From Thalassotalea sp. 42_200_T64 (GTDB taxonomy: Bacteria > Pseudomonadota > Gammaproteobacteria > Enterobacterales > Alteromonadaceae): a DNA stretch of 41,436 nt. The notes under the pieces were generated by a model, which did no database searches, was not told the origin of the DNA, and saw only the letters and a list, made by a program, of their open reading frames with translations. The position numbers and the translations under genes were made by a program. Each line of letters opens with the position of its first letter. Positions within the stretch are counted from its first letter, which is position 1. The stretch is taken from NCBI GenBank assembly GCA_002162925.1, contig MABC01000029.1, positions 1 to 41,436 on the forward strand, in the 5' to 3' direction. This document shows positions 15,812 to 25,350 of this stretch, piece after piece.

Positions 15812-17728
15812 ATGTCGACATTATCGCGCATATTTTTCAAAAATATTGCTCTCACCATCATCTTATGTATTTGTTATTTCAGTTTTAGTTTTTATAGCTT
15901 AAATAATTTTATTATTGAGGAGCAAAGCGATCATCAGGTATCTCTTAAAAAAATTACCGAACATTATAAAGGCGACGATCTTAAAGGCTTTTCAAGACAA
16001 TTAAAGTTAGCCTTTGAATACGATGAACTATTGATCAGCAATTTCAATGATGAAGTGATTTATAGCTATAAAAATGAAAACGCAACATTTAACCCGTTAA
16101 CGCTTTTCGCTAATGAAGTGCCATTGGGCACGGTCAAAAACAATGCGCTAGCGATCTTTATTAAATATAGGGTAAACAACGATCAACTGTATGACGTGTA
16201 TTACACCATCACTTCATTTGTCATCACGGTTGCTTTGTTAGTGTTGATTTTTGGCTCGTTTATTACTAACTCGATCATCAACAGAGCCAGCCATAAAGCA
16301 AAAAGATATATTTCCAAATTAATTGCCATAGAAATTAAAACAGCGCTTGAGTCTACCGGCCCGAAAAACACATTGAAGCTGCCAAAAGAATATGCGGAAA
16401 TGAACAGCGTGCTGTCGCAATTACAAACTTTTGTCAGTAATAAACAGCTCAATTGTGAAGAATTACAACAATTACAACAAACGGCGTTTATTGATCACCT
16501 AACCGAATTGGAAAATCGCAGTAGTTTTGTTGATTTTTTCGAGGACTTCCTCCAAAAAAATAAACAATCTGCCTTTGGCGTGTTAATTATTACCCGCTGT
16601 TCAGAGTTGATGACTATCAATCAAGTGCATAGTTACCAAGAAGGTGACAGATACATTCGCCAGGTCGCTAATATCTTAAAAAAACAAATTCAGCATATTG
16701 CCTTGGCACAAGTGTACCGTTTGAATGGCTCCGACTTTGCGATATTTTTACCAAATATCACAGTAAAAGCCGCAGAAAAGTTTTGTACTGAGTTAACCGG
16801 GTTATTTAATGAATACCAACAATTTGCCGATTACGATTCCATTGCCTACTCAGGGATCGTAAAACTCGATTTACAAAAACCTCTCGGTGAAATGCTGGCA
16901 TTGGCCGATTCAGCGATAAGCCTGGCACAAACCCGTAATAAAAACTCTTGGTATGTACAAACCGATCCACAATTACTGAAAAGTGAAACTGCGGGTTTTG
17001 GTAATCAAAACTGGAACAACGAAATTAGCTACGTCATTGAGCATCAAAGTGTTTCCTTATTATCACAGGTTATTCAGCCAAGCAGTCGAAATAATCGTAT
17101 TTATCACGAGGTGTTATCACGTTTCACCAGCTCTGAAGGGAATGTTTTACCAACCGATACCTTCATCGCGATGGCTGAAAAACTTGATAAAATCATCCTG
17201 ATTGACCGTTTAGTCATTGAAAAAACCCTAACGGAGATAAAAGCTAAAAACCTAAGTGAACAAGCTTTTGGCATAAACGTAAGCACCCGTTCAATCCACG
17301 ATGAGCACTTTATCATTTGGTTAGAGCGCCGGTTATTAAGAGATCACGATATTGCTACGCGTGTAACATTTGAAATTAGTGAATATGGTTTAGAGCAAAA
17401 TATCAGAGCCAGTAAACAATTTATTGATATGGTTCACAGAGTTGGCGCGCGTATTTGTGTTGAACACTTTGGTGTCGGTATTACCTCATTTAAATTTTTC
17501 AGGGAATTATCCCCAGACTACATAAAAATTGATGGTAGCTATACCCGCGATATCCACATTGATAAAAATAATCAGTATTTCTTGCGCCTGATGATAGATC
17601 TAGCCCATCGATTGGGGGTGCGTGTGCTTGCCGAGAGTGTTGAAACTCAAGAGGAAAAGCACACCTTTGATGAGATATTCGTCGATGGTTGCCAAGGCTT
17701 TTATTTAGGAAAACCAGAGTTGCTGTAA
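15812..17728 (+). CDS. Membrane GGDEF-EAL protein with degenerate motifs (LapD/CsrD-like)
   Basis: A 638-aa inner-membrane signalling protein. Transmembrane helix 1 (about 12-32) and helix 2 (about 132-152) flank a roughly 100-residue periplasmic segment. A GGDEF domain (about 225-380) has N-G-S-D-F at 305-309 where active cyclases have G-G-D-E-F, so it should not make c-di-GMP. The EAL domain (about 400-638) has E-V-L at 433-435, N489, E521, K572, E608 and Q628, but the metal-binding Asp-Asp pair is E551-H552. Catalysis is therefore doubtful and a c-di-GMP receptor role is plausible. The architecture recalls LapD and CsrD; no lapG-like gene is adjacent. rsxA follows 144 bp downstream. Confidence 0.85.
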   Translation: MSTLSRIFFKNIALTIILCICYFSFSFYSLNNFIIEEQSDHQVSLKKITEHYKGDDLKGFSRQLKLAFEYDELLISNFNDEVIYSYKNENATFNPLTLFANEVPLGTVKNNALAIFIKYRVNNDQLYDVYYTITSFVITVALLVLIFGSFITNSIINRASHKAKRYISKLIAIEIKTALESTGPKNTLKLPKEYAEMNSVLSQLQTFVSNKQLNCEELQQLQQTAFIDHLTELENRSSFVDFFEDFLQKNKQSAFGVLIITRCSELMTINQVHSYQEGDRYIRQVANILKKQIQHIALAQVYRLNGSDFAIFLPNITVKAAEKFCTELTGLFNEYQQFADYDSIAYSGIVKLDLQKPLGEMLALADSAISLAQTRNKNSWYVQTDPQLLKSETAGFGNQNWNNEISYVIEHQSVSLLSQVIQPSSRNNRIYHEVLSRFTSSEGNVLPTDTFIAMAEKLDKIILIDRLVIEKTLTEIKAKNLSEQAFGINVSTRSIHDEHFIIWLERRLLRDHDIATRVTFEISEYGLEQNIRASKQFIDMVHRVGARICVEHFGVGITSFKFFRELSPDYIKIDGSYTRDIHIDKNNQYFLRLMIDLAHRLGVRVLAESVETQEEKHTFDEIFVDGCQGFYLGKPELL

Positions 17729-17872
17729 GGGTATAAACATTCGATAATTCCAGCTTATTCGTTCATTTAATAAACAACTAAAATAACCTTACAAACAAGC
17801 AGTTGTTAAAACCTTAAGAAACTAGGATAATAGTTAATAGCGAAGCAATTAACTGCAGATAAAATATTATAA

Positions 17873-18451
17873 ATGACTGATTATCTATTACTTTTGGTTG
17901 GGACTGTGTTGGTAAACAACTTTGTTCTGGTACAGTTCTTAGGTCTATGTCCCTTCATGGGGGTTTCATCACGCACTGAAACCGCAATAGGCATGTCTTT
18001 GGCAACAACCTTTGTCCTCACTTTGGCCTCCCTGCTCAGTTATTTATTCAGTACTTATTTGCTCCAACCCCTTGGTCTTGAATACCTTACCACTATGGGT
18101 TTTATTCTGGTCATTGCCGTGGTGGTACAATTTACTGAAATGGTAGTTCATAAAACCAGTGCCAACCTTTATCGGCTTTTGGGTATTTTCCTGCCATTAA
18201 TTACTACCAATTGTGCAGTGCTGGGTGTCGCCCTTATCAACCTGCGTGAAAATCATAATTTCTTTGAATCCATTATTTATGGATTTGGCGCCGCAGTCGG
18301 TTTTTCAATTGTGTTAATTATGTTTTCCGCTATGCGTGAACGCCTGGCAAATGCGGATGTACCGAAACCTTTTCAGGGCGCTGCCATAGCAATGATCACT
18401 GCCGGTTTGATGTCATTAGCCTTTATGGGCTTTACCGGTTTGGTGAAATAA
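17873..18451 (+). CDS. rsxA: Electron transport complex subunit RsxA
   Basis: RsxA (RnfA) is an integral membrane subunit of the Rnf/Rsx complex, which couples NADH-ferredoxin-type electron transfer to ion movement and in E. coli keeps SoxR reduced. The 192-aa protein has six predicted hydrophobic segments and the family hallmarks [14 protein letters not shown] near residue 17 and [14 protein letters not shown] near 107, whose cysteines are conserved between RsxA and RsxE. It begins M-T-D-Y-L-L-L as in E. coli. It is the first gene of a tightly packed rsxABCDGE operon; the next start is 2 bp after its stop. Confidence 0.98.
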   Translation: MTDYLLLLVGTVLVNNFVLVQFLGLCPFMGVSSRTETAIGMSLATTFVLTLASLLSYLFSTYLLQPLGLEYLTTMGFILVIAVVVQFTEMVVHKTSANLYRLLGIFLPLITTNCAVLGVALINLRENHNFFESIIYGFGAAVGFSIVLIMFSAMRERLANADVPKPFQGAAIAMITAGLMSLAFMGFTGLVK

Positions 18452-18453
18452 CC

Positions 18454-19008
18454 ATGGAATTTATTTTAGCCATCGTGATTTTTGGTATTATCGCCATCGC
18501 TTTTGGTGCCTTGCTCGGTTATGCCTCGGTACGTTTTAAAGTAGAAGGTGACCCTCTTGTTGAGCAACTTGATGCCTTATTGCCACAAACACAATGTGGT
18601 CAATGTGGCTACCCTGGATGTAAACCATACGCACAAGCTGTTGCTAATGGTGAAGCCATTAATAAATGTGCGCCGGGTGGTGAAGATACCATTAAAAAAA
18701 TTGCCGATTTAATGGGCGTAGATGTGCAGCCGCTCGATGAAACTCATCAACAAGATAATACCGTAAAAGTTGCCTTTATTATTGAAGAAGACTGTATCGG
18801 TTGTACCAAATGTATTCAGGCATGTCCGGTAGACGCCATTATGGGTGCGGCCAAACAAATGCACACCATTATCGTTGATGAATGTACCGGCTGCGATTTA
18901 TGCGTTGAGCCTTGCCCGGTTGACTGTATTGAAATGATCCCAATCGCACAAACACCAGAAACCTGGCAGTGGGATCTGCAATCTATTGATATCGTTCAGA
19001 TAGATTAG
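18454..19008 (+). CDS. rsxB: Electron transport complex subunit RsxB (ferredoxin)
   Basis: RsxB is the iron-sulfur subunit on the cytoplasmic side. The 184-aa protein starts with a single membrane anchor (about 3-25), followed by a 4Fe-4S motif of the [10 protein letters not shown] type near residue 50 and two ferredoxin-type clusters, [12 protein letters not shown] near 111 and [12 protein letters not shown] near 141. All cluster cysteines are present. It lies 2 bp after rsxA and 11 bp before rsxC. Confidence 0.98.
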   Translation: MEFILAIVIFGIIAIAFGALLGYASVRFKVEGDPLVEQLDALLPQTQCGQCGYPGCKPYAQAVANGEAINKCAPGGEDTIKKIADLMGVDVQPLDETHQQDNTVKVAFIIEEDCIGCTKCIQACPVDAIMGAAKQMHTIIVDECTGCDLCVEPCPVDCIEMIPIAQTPETWQWDLQSIDIVQID

Positions 19009-19019
19009 GAGTTGTAATC

Positions 19020-21053
19020 ATGGAATCTATCATTGAGCGTATTGAAAAAAATCATTTCTGGAAATTTTCCGGCGGTATTCACCCGCCACAGCAAAAATTT
19101 TTAAGTAACGATAAACCGATAAAAACCATAGAGCTTGCCAACGAATTAATTTTGCCGTTGAAACAGCACATCGGCAAAGCTGGTGAAGTAATAGTACACG
19201 TTGGCGACAGGGTATTAAAAGGCCAGCCCTTAACTCATAATGACACGCCAATGAGCGTGCCAATACACGCGCCTACTTCGGGCATAGTTAGCGCCATTAA
19301 AAACTCTACCATTGCCCATCCATCAGGCATGGCTGAATTATGCTTAATGATCAAGCCAGATGGTTTAGACCAATGGCGTGAACGCCATATCGTCGATGAT
19401 TTTTACCGTTTATCGAAAGCCGAACTCATTGATAAAATTACCTGTGCCGGTATTGCCGGTATGGGTGGTGCAGGCTTTCCAACCAACATTAAAGTCAGTG
19501 CCAAGCCGGGAATAAAATTTTTAATCATTAATGCGGCCGAATGTGAACCTTACATCACCGCCGATGATTTATTGATGCGTGAACACTCTGCAGCAGTAAT
19601 AAACGGTATTGATATTCTCACCGTTTTACTCGAACCTGAAAAAATCCTGATTGGCATCGAAGATAATAAGCCACAAGCCATTGCCGCCCTAAAAGCCGCG
19701 ACGCTGGATAAAGACAATGTACATGTATGTGTGTTACCGACCAAATATCCAACCGGCGGTGAAAAGCAGCTTATAAAAGCGCTCACTGGCGAGGAGGTAC
19801 CTAGTGGTGTGCATCCCCTAGCCATTGGTATGGTGGTACAAAACGTGGCAACCGCATTTGCCATATCAGAGGCGGTGATCAATGACACACCACTGATCCG
19901 CAGGGTTGTCACCGTCACTGGCCAGGCCGTTAAAAAACCACAAAACATCTGGGTACCACTGGGCACTCCGGTAGCGCATGTACTTAAACAATGTGGTTTT
20001 GCCGAGCCCGAACAAGCCGAGCAGCAACGAGTGATAATGGGCGGGCCGTTAATGGGCTTTACTCTACCGACACTCAATGTGCCGGTAGTCAAAATCAGTA
20101 ACTGTATTCTGGTACCAACCATCGCTGAAATAGCACCGGTGACTAACGAAGTGGAGTGCATTCGTTGTGGCCAGTGTGCCGAAGTGTGCCCAAGCTCCCT
20201 GCTTCCGCAAGAATTACAATGGCACGCCAAAGCAAAAGATTTTGACAAGTTAGAACAGTTAAACCTGTTTGATTGTATTGATTGTGGCGCCTGCGCGTAT
20301 GTATGCCCAAGTCAAATACCGCTAGTACAATATTACCGCGTGGCAAAAGCGGAAATCAGGCACAATAAAATTCAGGAAGCAAAGGCGGAAAAGGCAAAAA
20401 TACGTTTTGAAGCAAGGCAAGTTCGTCTTGAAAAAGAAAAACAGGCGCGCGAAGAAAAACATCAAAAAGCCATGACAGCGAGAAAAGCGGCCACCAGCCC
20501 TGAAAAAGCACAAGCCAATAATTCGGCTGTTGCCGCAGCCTTAGCCCGAGTAAAAGCGAAAAAAGCCGCTCAGGCCTCGGCTGGTGATACAACAACCGCA
20601 GCAGATACGGATGTAAAAACCAGGGCTGCACAAGCCATTGCCAGAGCGAAAGCGAAAAAAGCCGCCGCAACTAGTTCCAATAAAGTACAAGCAGACGCAG
20701 ATAAACCGGCAGAAGCGTTAACCGCTGCCGAGCAGAAAAAGGCGCGTACCGCCGTGGCAATTGCCAAAGCAAAAGCGAAAAAGCAGGCCGCTAAAGCAGA
20801 AAATATTGAACAAAATAAAAACGCTAACCAAGCTGAACTTGGGTTAGACAGTGAAACAAACATTGAACTGAGTGCAAATGAACAGAAAAAGGCAAAAATT
20901 GCTGCCGCCGTAGCTAAGGTAAAAGCGAAAGCGAACCAGCAAAACGTCGAGCATCCTGAGCAAGCAGTCTCCGATGCAGATAAAAAAGCAAAAATAGCTA
21001 AGGCCATAGCAAAAGCTAAAGCGAAGAAATTAAAAGAGCAAGAGTCTAAATAA
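19020..21053 (+). CDS. rsxC: Electron transport complex subunit RsxC
   Basis: RsxC is the peripheral flavoprotein subunit thought to accept electrons from NADH. The 677-aa product has the NADH/FMN-binding region (AGIAGMGGAGFPTNIK near 140, INAAECEPYITADD near 170), an SLBB domain and two 4Fe-4S motifs (CIRCGQCAEVCPSS and CIDCGACAYVCPSQ near 380-425). From about residue 445 it carries a long Lys/Ala-rich tail with repeats of the type A-x-A-R-A-K-A-K-K-A-A, probably helical and highly charged. Such tails vary in length among RsxC proteins. A TAGGAG box precedes the ATG. rsxD starts 2 bp after the stop. Confidence 0.97.
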   Translation: MESIIERIEKNHFWKFSGGIHPPQQKFLSNDKPIKTIELANELILPLKQHIGKAGEVIVHVGDRVLKGQPLTHNDTPMSVPIHAPTSGIVSAIKNSTIAHPSGMAELCLMIKPDGLDQWRERHIVDDFYRLSKAELIDKITCAGIAGMGGAGFPTNIKVSAKPGIKFLIINAAECEPYITADDLLMREHSAAVINGIDILTVLLEPEKILIGIEDNKPQAIAALKAATLDKDNVHVCVLPTKYPTGGEKQLIKALTGEEVPSGVHPLAIGMVVQNVATAFAISEAVINDTPLIRRVVTVTGQAVKKPQNIWVPLGTPVAHVLKQCGFAEPEQAEQQRVIMGGPLMGFTLPTLNVPVVKISNCILVPTIAEIAPVTNEVECIRCGQCAEVCPSSLLPQELQWHAKAKDFDKLEQLNLFDCIDCGACAYVCPSQIPLVQYYRVAKAEIRHNKIQEAKAEKAKIRFEARQVRLEKEKQAREEKHQKAMTARKAATSPEKAQANNSAVAAALARVKAKKAAQASAGDTTTAADTDVKTRAAQAIARAKAKKAAATSSNKVQADADKPAEALTAAEQKKARTAVAIAKAKAKKQAAKAENIEQNKNANQAELGLDSETNIELSANEQKKAKIAAAVAKVKAKANQQNVEHPEQAVSDADKKAKIAKAIAKAKAKKLKEQESK

Positions 21054-21055
21054 GT

Positions 21056-22117
21056 ATGGCATTTTTCATAGCAAGCTCACCACATAATCATATTCAAGCT
21101 GAAACATCAGCACTCATGCGCCTGGTTATTATGGCCGCAATACCGGGTGTTATTGCACAGTGGTATTTTTTTGGTTGGGGTTCCATTATTCAAATCTGTT
21201 TGGCCATCACCTTTGCGGTGCTGGCTGAAATCACCTTTTTAGCAATACGTGATAAAAACATCAAAGCCCAAATCACCGACTTCTCTGCGGTACTAACCGG
21301 CTTACTTATTGGCATATCGGTACCCTCAATTGCACCTTGGTGGATAACTGTGATCGGCAGCGTGTTTGCCATTATGGTGATAAAACAATTATATGGCGGA
21401 TTAGGCTTTAACCTGTTTAATCCTGCAATGGCAGCCTACGTAATGTTACTTATCTCCTTCCCGGTACAAATGACCTCTTGGCAACCGGCCAATGAGTTAT
21501 TAACTCATGACATTAACTTTTTTAATCATTTGTGGTTAATACTCACCGGCTATACCTGGGAAGGCTTCTCGGTCGAACAAATCCGCATGAACATTGATGG
21601 CATCACCATGGCCACACCGCTGGATACGTTAAAAACCGATTTAACTTTAGGCCTGACCGTTTCAGAAAGTATCAGCAACCCGGTATTTGGTGAAAATTTT
21701 AGTGTCGGTTGGGAATGGGTGAATGTCGGCTTCTTTCTTGGTGGAATATTTTTAATCGCTAAAAAAGCCATCGATTGGGTGATCCCGGTAAGTTTCTTAA
21801 CTGCATTATGGCTTTTCTCCTTTATCGCGTTTAGCTTAAGCGCAGACAGTAGCGCTTCTACCATGTTCCACTGGTTAGCAGGCGGCACTATGCTAGGTGC
21901 ATTTTTCATCTTAACCGACCCTGTATCCGCGGCTACAACCCGTAAAGGCAGAGTTACCTATGCCGCTCTGGTGGCACTGCTGGTATATATTATTCGCAAG
22001 TTTGGCGGTTACCCGGATGCCATTGCCTTTGCGGTATTAATTGCCAATATGGCGGTACCGTTAATCGATCAATACACCAGACCAAGAACCTATGGTCATA
22101 AGGGTGCAGAATCATGA
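21056..22117 (+). CDS. rsxD: Electron transport complex subunit RsxD
   Basis: RsxD is a polytopic membrane subunit carrying covalently bound FMN. The 353-aa sequence starts with the typical SPHNH motif and has about nine hydrophobic segments. GLGFNLFNPAMAAYVML near 118 and DGITMATPLDTLK near 180 fit the family; a threonine in the latter is the expected FMN attachment site. GGTMLGAFFILTDPVSAAT near 275 is also typical. The stop codon overlaps the rsxG start (ATGA), so translation is likely coupled. Confidence 0.97.
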   Translation: MAFFIASSPHNHIQAETSALMRLVIMAAIPGVIAQWYFFGWGSIIQICLAITFAVLAEITFLAIRDKNIKAQITDFSAVLTGLLIGISVPSIAPWWITVIGSVFAIMVIKQLYGGLGFNLFNPAMAAYVMLLISFPVQMTSWQPANELLTHDINFFNHLWLILTGYTWEGFSVEQIRMNIDGITMATPLDTLKTDLTLGLTVSESISNPVFGENFSVGWEWVNVGFFLGGIFLIAKKAIDWVIPVSFLTALWLFSFIAFSLSADSSASTMFHWLAGGTMLGAFFILTDPVSAATTRKGRVTYAALVALLVYIIRKFGGYPDAIAFAVLIANMAVPLIDQYTRPRTYGHKGAES

Positions 22118-22755
22118 TGAAAGTAGCCATTCAAAATAATGCCAAAGTATTAGCACTGTTTGCTGTTGCCTGCACCGCTGTGGTGTCTTTGGTCAACTTG
22201 CTGACAAAAGACTCTATTGCGCGCCAAGAGCAGCAACAACTGTTGGCGACACTGCATCAAGTCATTGCCCCCGAACGCATCAACAATGATTTATACCAAG
22301 ATTGCCAGTTTATCAAAGATGTAGAATTTTTAGGGTCCAATAAGAGCCAAACGGCTTACATCGCGCGTATGGATCACATGCCCGTAGCGGTTGCCATTAC
22401 CAGTGTTGCCCCCGATGGTTATAATGGCAATATTCAACTGTTAGTTGCCATCAATGTCGACGGAACACTGAGTGGTGTGCGAGTGTTAAAACATAAAGAA
22501 ACGCCAGGTTTGGGTGATAAAATCGAAACGCGAAAAGGCGAATGGGTTTATAATTTTGATGATAAATACATCATCGATGACAAAGACTCGCGTTGGGCCG
22601 TTAAAAAAGATGGTGGTATGTTTGATCAATTTACCGGGGCAACGATCACGCCGCGAGCAGTGGTAAAAGCCGTAAAAAACACTATGATCTACTTTAATCA
22701 ACACCAAAAAGATATTATTACCAATACCACATCGTGTCGAGGCCAACATGACTGA
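22114..22755 (+). CDS. rsxG: Electron transport complex subunit RsxG
   Basis: RsxG is a membrane-anchored, largely periplasmic subunit with covalent FMN. The 213-aa protein has an N-terminal membrane helix (about 10-30), an FMN-binding domain with [12 protein letters not shown] near 127, and the flavinylation motif T-G-A-T-I-T at 174-179, where T177 is the expected FMN-linked residue. Two ATGs occur in tandem (22114 and 22117). The first overlaps the rsxD stop. The 3' end overlaps the rsxE start by 8 bp. Confidence 0.97.
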   Translation: MMKVAIQNNAKVLALFAVACTAVVSLVNLLTKDSIARQEQQQLLATLHQVIAPERINNDLYQDCQFIKDVEFLGSNKSQTAYIARMDHMPVAVAITSVAPDGYNGNIQLLVAINVDGTLSGVRVLKHKETPGLGDKIETRKGEWVYNFDDKYIIDDKDSRWAVKKDGGMFDQFTGATITPRAVVKAVKNTMIYFNQHQKDIITNTTSCRGQHD

Positions 22756-23452
22756 GCGCAGTGAATATAAAGAATTATCCTGGCAAGGATTGTGGAAAAA
22801 CAACCCAGGCCTAGTGCAACTACTTGGCCTGTGCCCCCTGCTTGCGGTTACGACTACCTTAACCAATGCAATAGGTCTTGGTTTGGCCACCTTGCTAGTA
22901 TTGGTTTGTTCAAATGCTACCATTTCGGCAATAAGGCAGTGGGTACCAAAAGAAGTACGTATTCCTATTTTTGTGCTGATAATTGCCGCATTCGTAACTT
23001 GTGTGCAGTTGTTGATGAATGCCTTCACTTTTGGCTTGTATCAATCTTTGGGAATATTTTTACCCTTAATTGTAACCAACTGCGCCATTATTGGCAGAGC
23101 CGAAGCTTATGCGTCTAAAAACCCGGTGAAGCAAGCAAGTTTTGATGGTTTAATGATGGGGATAGGTTTTGCATTAGTGTTAATGACCCTGGGCGCCATA
23201 CGTGAAATTTTAGGTCAAGGCACATTATTTGATGGCGCTGAATTATTATTTGGTGGCTGGGCAAGCATATTACGCATCGAGATTTTCACTTCGGATACTA
23301 GCTTTTTACTGGCCATTTTGCCACCCGGTGCATTTATCGCCATGGGCTTTTTAATTGCGGGGAAAAATGCCATCGATAGCTCAATTGCGGCAAAACAACC
23401 AAAAACAGAAGCTAAGACCATTGAACGAGTACGTGTAAATTTTGAAGGTTGA
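22748..23452 (+). CDS. rsxE: Electron transport complex subunit RsxE
   Basis: RsxE is the membrane partner and distant paralogue of RsxA. The 234-aa protein has six hydrophobic segments and the paired cysteine motifs [15 protein letters not shown] near 23 and [16 protein letters not shown] near 105, matching those in Rsx[15 protein letters not shown] near 155 is family-typical. It overlaps rsxG by 8 bp and closes the rsx operon. A perfect ten-unit heptamer tract begins 6 bp after its stop and separates it from nth. Confidence 0.97.
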   Translation: MTERSEYKELSWQGLWKNNPGLVQLLGLCPLLAVTTTLTNAIGLGLATLLVLVCSNATISAIRQWVPKEVRIPIFVLIIAAFVTCVQLLMNAFTFGLYQSLGIFLPLIVTNCAIIGRAEAYASKNPVKQASFDGLMMGIGFALVLMTLGAIREILGQGTLFDGAELLFGGWASILRIEIFTSDTSFLLAILPPGAFIAMGFLIAGKNAIDSSIAAKQPKTEAKTIERVRVNFEG

Positions 23453-23458
23453 AGACTA

Positions 23459-23528
23459 GGTACAAGGTACAAGGTACAAGGTACAAGGTACAAGGTACAA
23501 GGTACAAGGTACAAGGTACAAGGTACAA
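23459..23528. repeat. Heptamer tandem tract, 10 perfect copies of GGTACAA
   Basis: Exactly 70 bp made of ten identical ggtacaa units begin 6 bp after the rsxE stop and end 52 bp before the nth start. The same unit occurs three times at 29215-29235. Perfect identity suggests recent expansion or active homogenisation. The tract lies inside the presumed rsxE-nth transcript. Confidence 0.97.
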
Positions 23529-23580
23529 GCAGGATATTTTACAACTAACTGAGATCGCAGCAAGTTAAAATAAGAAAAAT

Positions 23581-24216
23581 ATGAATAAAGAAAAGCGCTT
23601 ACAGATCCTCACACGCTTAAGGGACGACAACCCAAAGCCAACCACTGAATTGAATTTTAGCTCGCCCTTTGAGTTATTAATCGCTGTATTATTGTCGGCG
23701 CAAGCCACCGACGTGAGTGTCAATAAAGCCACCGACAAACTATACACCATCGCCAATACTCCACAAGCTATACTCGATTTAGGTCTAGATAAGCTGAAAA
23801 GCTACATCAAAACTATTGGCTTATTTAATACCAAAGCGGTAAACACTCTGAAAACCTGTCAAATGCTGGTCACACTCCATGCTGGCGAGGTCCCCGAAGA
23901 CCGTGCTGCTCTTGAAGCTTTGCCAGGTGTGGGCAGAAAAACTGCCAATGTAGTATTAAATACCGCCTTCGGTTGGCCCACCATTGCAGTAGATACCCAT
24001 ATTTACCGGGTATCTAATAGGACCAAATTGGCGATGGGGAAAAATGTTGATTTAGTGGAGCAAAAGCTGTTAAAAGTAGTGCCTAAAGAATTCAAAGTAG
24101 ATGTTCATCATTGGCTAATTTTGCACGGCAGGTACACCTGCATAGCAAGAAAACCTCGTTGTGGGGCTTGCATTATTGAAGATTTGTGCGAGTTTAAGGA
24201 CAAGACTTCGGATTAA
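23581..24216 (+). CDS. nth: Endonuclease III
   Basis: Nth is the base-excision glycosylase/AP lyase for oxidised pyrimidines. The 211-aa product has the helix-hairpin-helix LPGVGRKTANVVLN with catalytic Lys near residue 120, the catalytic Asp in VDTHIYRVSNR near 138, and the C-terminal 4Fe-4S cluster with C-x6-C-x2-C-x5-C spacing (CIARKPRCGACIIEDLC). It follows rsxE, the order also seen in E. coli and Shewanella, so it may be read from the rsx operon; the heptamer tract lies in the junction. Confidence 0.98.
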   Translation: MNKEKRLQILTRLRDDNPKPTTELNFSSPFELLIAVLLSAQATDVSVNKATDKLYTIANTPQAILDLGLDKLKSYIKTIGLFNTKAVNTLKTCQMLVTLHAGEVPEDRAALEALPGVGRKTANVVLNTAFGWPTIAVDTHIYRVSNRTKLAMGKNVDLVEQKLLKVVPKEFKVDVHHWLILHGRYTCIARKPRCGACIIEDLCEFKDKTSD

Positions 24217-24285
24217 TCACGGTTAGGTCAGAGTCACTTATATCGATCAGATGAACATCATCGTAAAAATATAGAGGTTAGCAAG

Positions 24286-24675
24286 ATGCGAATTTTACAC
24301 ACCATGCTTCGAGTTGGCGATTTAGATAAATCGATCAGCTTTTATCAAGATGTTTTGGGCATGCGTTTATTACGCCGTAGTGATAACGAACAATACCAAT
24401 ATACCCTGGCATTTCTCGGCTATGATGATATGGCTAACTCCACGGTGTTAGAGCTTACCTATAATTGGGGTCAAACAAGTTATGACTTGGGCGAAGCATT
24501 TGGCCACATTGCCATTGAAGTTGACGATGTTTACCGTGCTTGCGATAAAATCAAATCTTTAGGTGGCATAATATCCAGAGAGCCGAGTCCAGTAAAAGGC
24601 GGAACAACCGAAATAGCCTTCGTTAAAGATCCCGATGGTTACGCCATTGAGTTGATCCAGGCAAAAGAAGATTAA
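24286..24675 (+). CDS. gloA: Lactoylglutathione lyase (glyoxalase I)
   Basis: GloA converts the methylglyoxal-glutathione hemithioacetal to S-lactoylglutathione. The 129-aa protein has all four metal ligands of the Ni-dependent bacterial type: H5, E56, H74 and E122, in the contexts [18 protein letters not shown] and A-I-E-L-I. An AGAGG box precedes ATG 24286. Its length and ligand positions distinguish it from the unassigned VOC protein at 10901-11281. Confidence 0.97.
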   Translation: MRILHTMLRVGDLDKSISFYQDVLGMRLLRRSDNEQYQYTLAFLGYDDMANSTVLELTYNWGQTSYDLGEAFGHIAIEVDDVYRACDKIKSLGGIISREPSPVKGGTTEIAFVKDPDGYAIELIQAKED

Positions 24676-24691
24676 TTGCTATCAACTATAC

Positions 24692-24751
24692 TTATACCCG
24701 TTGCCATTCAAAGAACTCTGAAACCTGCATCTTGAATGGTAACGGGTATAA
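24692..24751. repeat. 60-bp inverted repeat, short relative of the 38866 element
   Basis: Arms ttatacccgttgccattcaa (24692-24711) and ttgaatggtaacgggtataa (24732-24751) pair with one mismatch across a 20-base loop. On the minus strand the right part contains TTCAAGATGCAGGTTTCAGAG, 21 bases identical to the left end of the element at 38866-39175. It is best read as a deleted or solo form of that family. It sits between gloA and yaeQ. Confidence 0.8.
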
Positions 24752-24801
24752 ACAGTTTCATTAATTAAATAAACGTATTTACAGGCAGACATACAAAGTT
24801 C

Positions 24802-25350
24802 ATGGCAATTAAAGCAACCATATACAAAGCCACCATACAGCTATCTGATATGGATCGGAATTATTATCAAACATTGAGCCTTACCATTGCCCAACATCCG
24901 TCAGAAACGGACAAAAGAATGATGGTGAGAATTTTAGCTTATATCCTCAATGCCGAAGATAACTTGCAGTTTACCAAGGGCCTTTCTGAAGATGATGAAC
25001 CTGAAATTTGGTTAAAAGATTACAGTAATGTCATTAAGTTATGGGTTGATTTGGGCCAGATAGATGAAAAACGTATCAAAAAAGGCTGCTCTCGAGGTCA
25101 ACAAATGCGTCTATACAGTTATGGCTCCAGCGTCGATACCTGGTGGTCAAAAATTAAAAATAAATTATCTGCATTTAGCAACTTATCCGTAATTAAAATT
25201 AACGAAGAAACTTGCGAGCAACTAGTGACTTTAGTTGATCGTACTATGGAGCTGCAGTGCAGTATCGATTCTGGGCAAATTTGGTTAGGCAATAATGAAA
25301 CTACCGTCCACATCGAGCCAGAAGTATTATTAGAACACGTTAATCATTAG
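24802..25350 (+). CDS. yaeQ: YaeQ family protein
   Basis: A 182-aa YaeQ protein, close to the 181 aa of E. coli. YaeQ has a PD-(D/E)XK nuclease-like fold but no firmly established function. Family features are the start M-A-I-K-A-T-I-Y-K, the ETDKRMMVRILAYILNA segment near 36, EPEIWLKDYSNVIKLWVDLGQ near 66, and the KGCSRGQQMRLYSYG stretch near 93. The stop codon TAG lies at the very edge of the 266-bp inverted-repeat element (25349-25614). Confidence 0.95.
   Translation: MAIKATIYKATIQLSDMDRNYYQTLSLTIAQHPSETDKRMMVRILAYILNAEDNLQFTKGLSEDDEPEIWLKDYSNVIKLWVDLGQIDEKRIKKGCSRGQQMRLYSYGSSVDTWWSKIKNKLSAFSNLSVIKINEETCEQLVTLVDRTMELQCSIDSGQIWLGNNETTVHIEPEVLLEHVNH

Noticed and set aside
20570..21007. A long antisense frame (145 codons) opposite the rsxC tail, rich in Ala/Phe
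   Set aside because: It is the mirror of the repetitive Lys/Ala codons of rsxC; long antisense frames are expected opposite such DNA.
23459..23528. CRISPR-like array
   Set aside because: The repeat unit is only 7 bp with no spacers, so it is a simple tandem tract.
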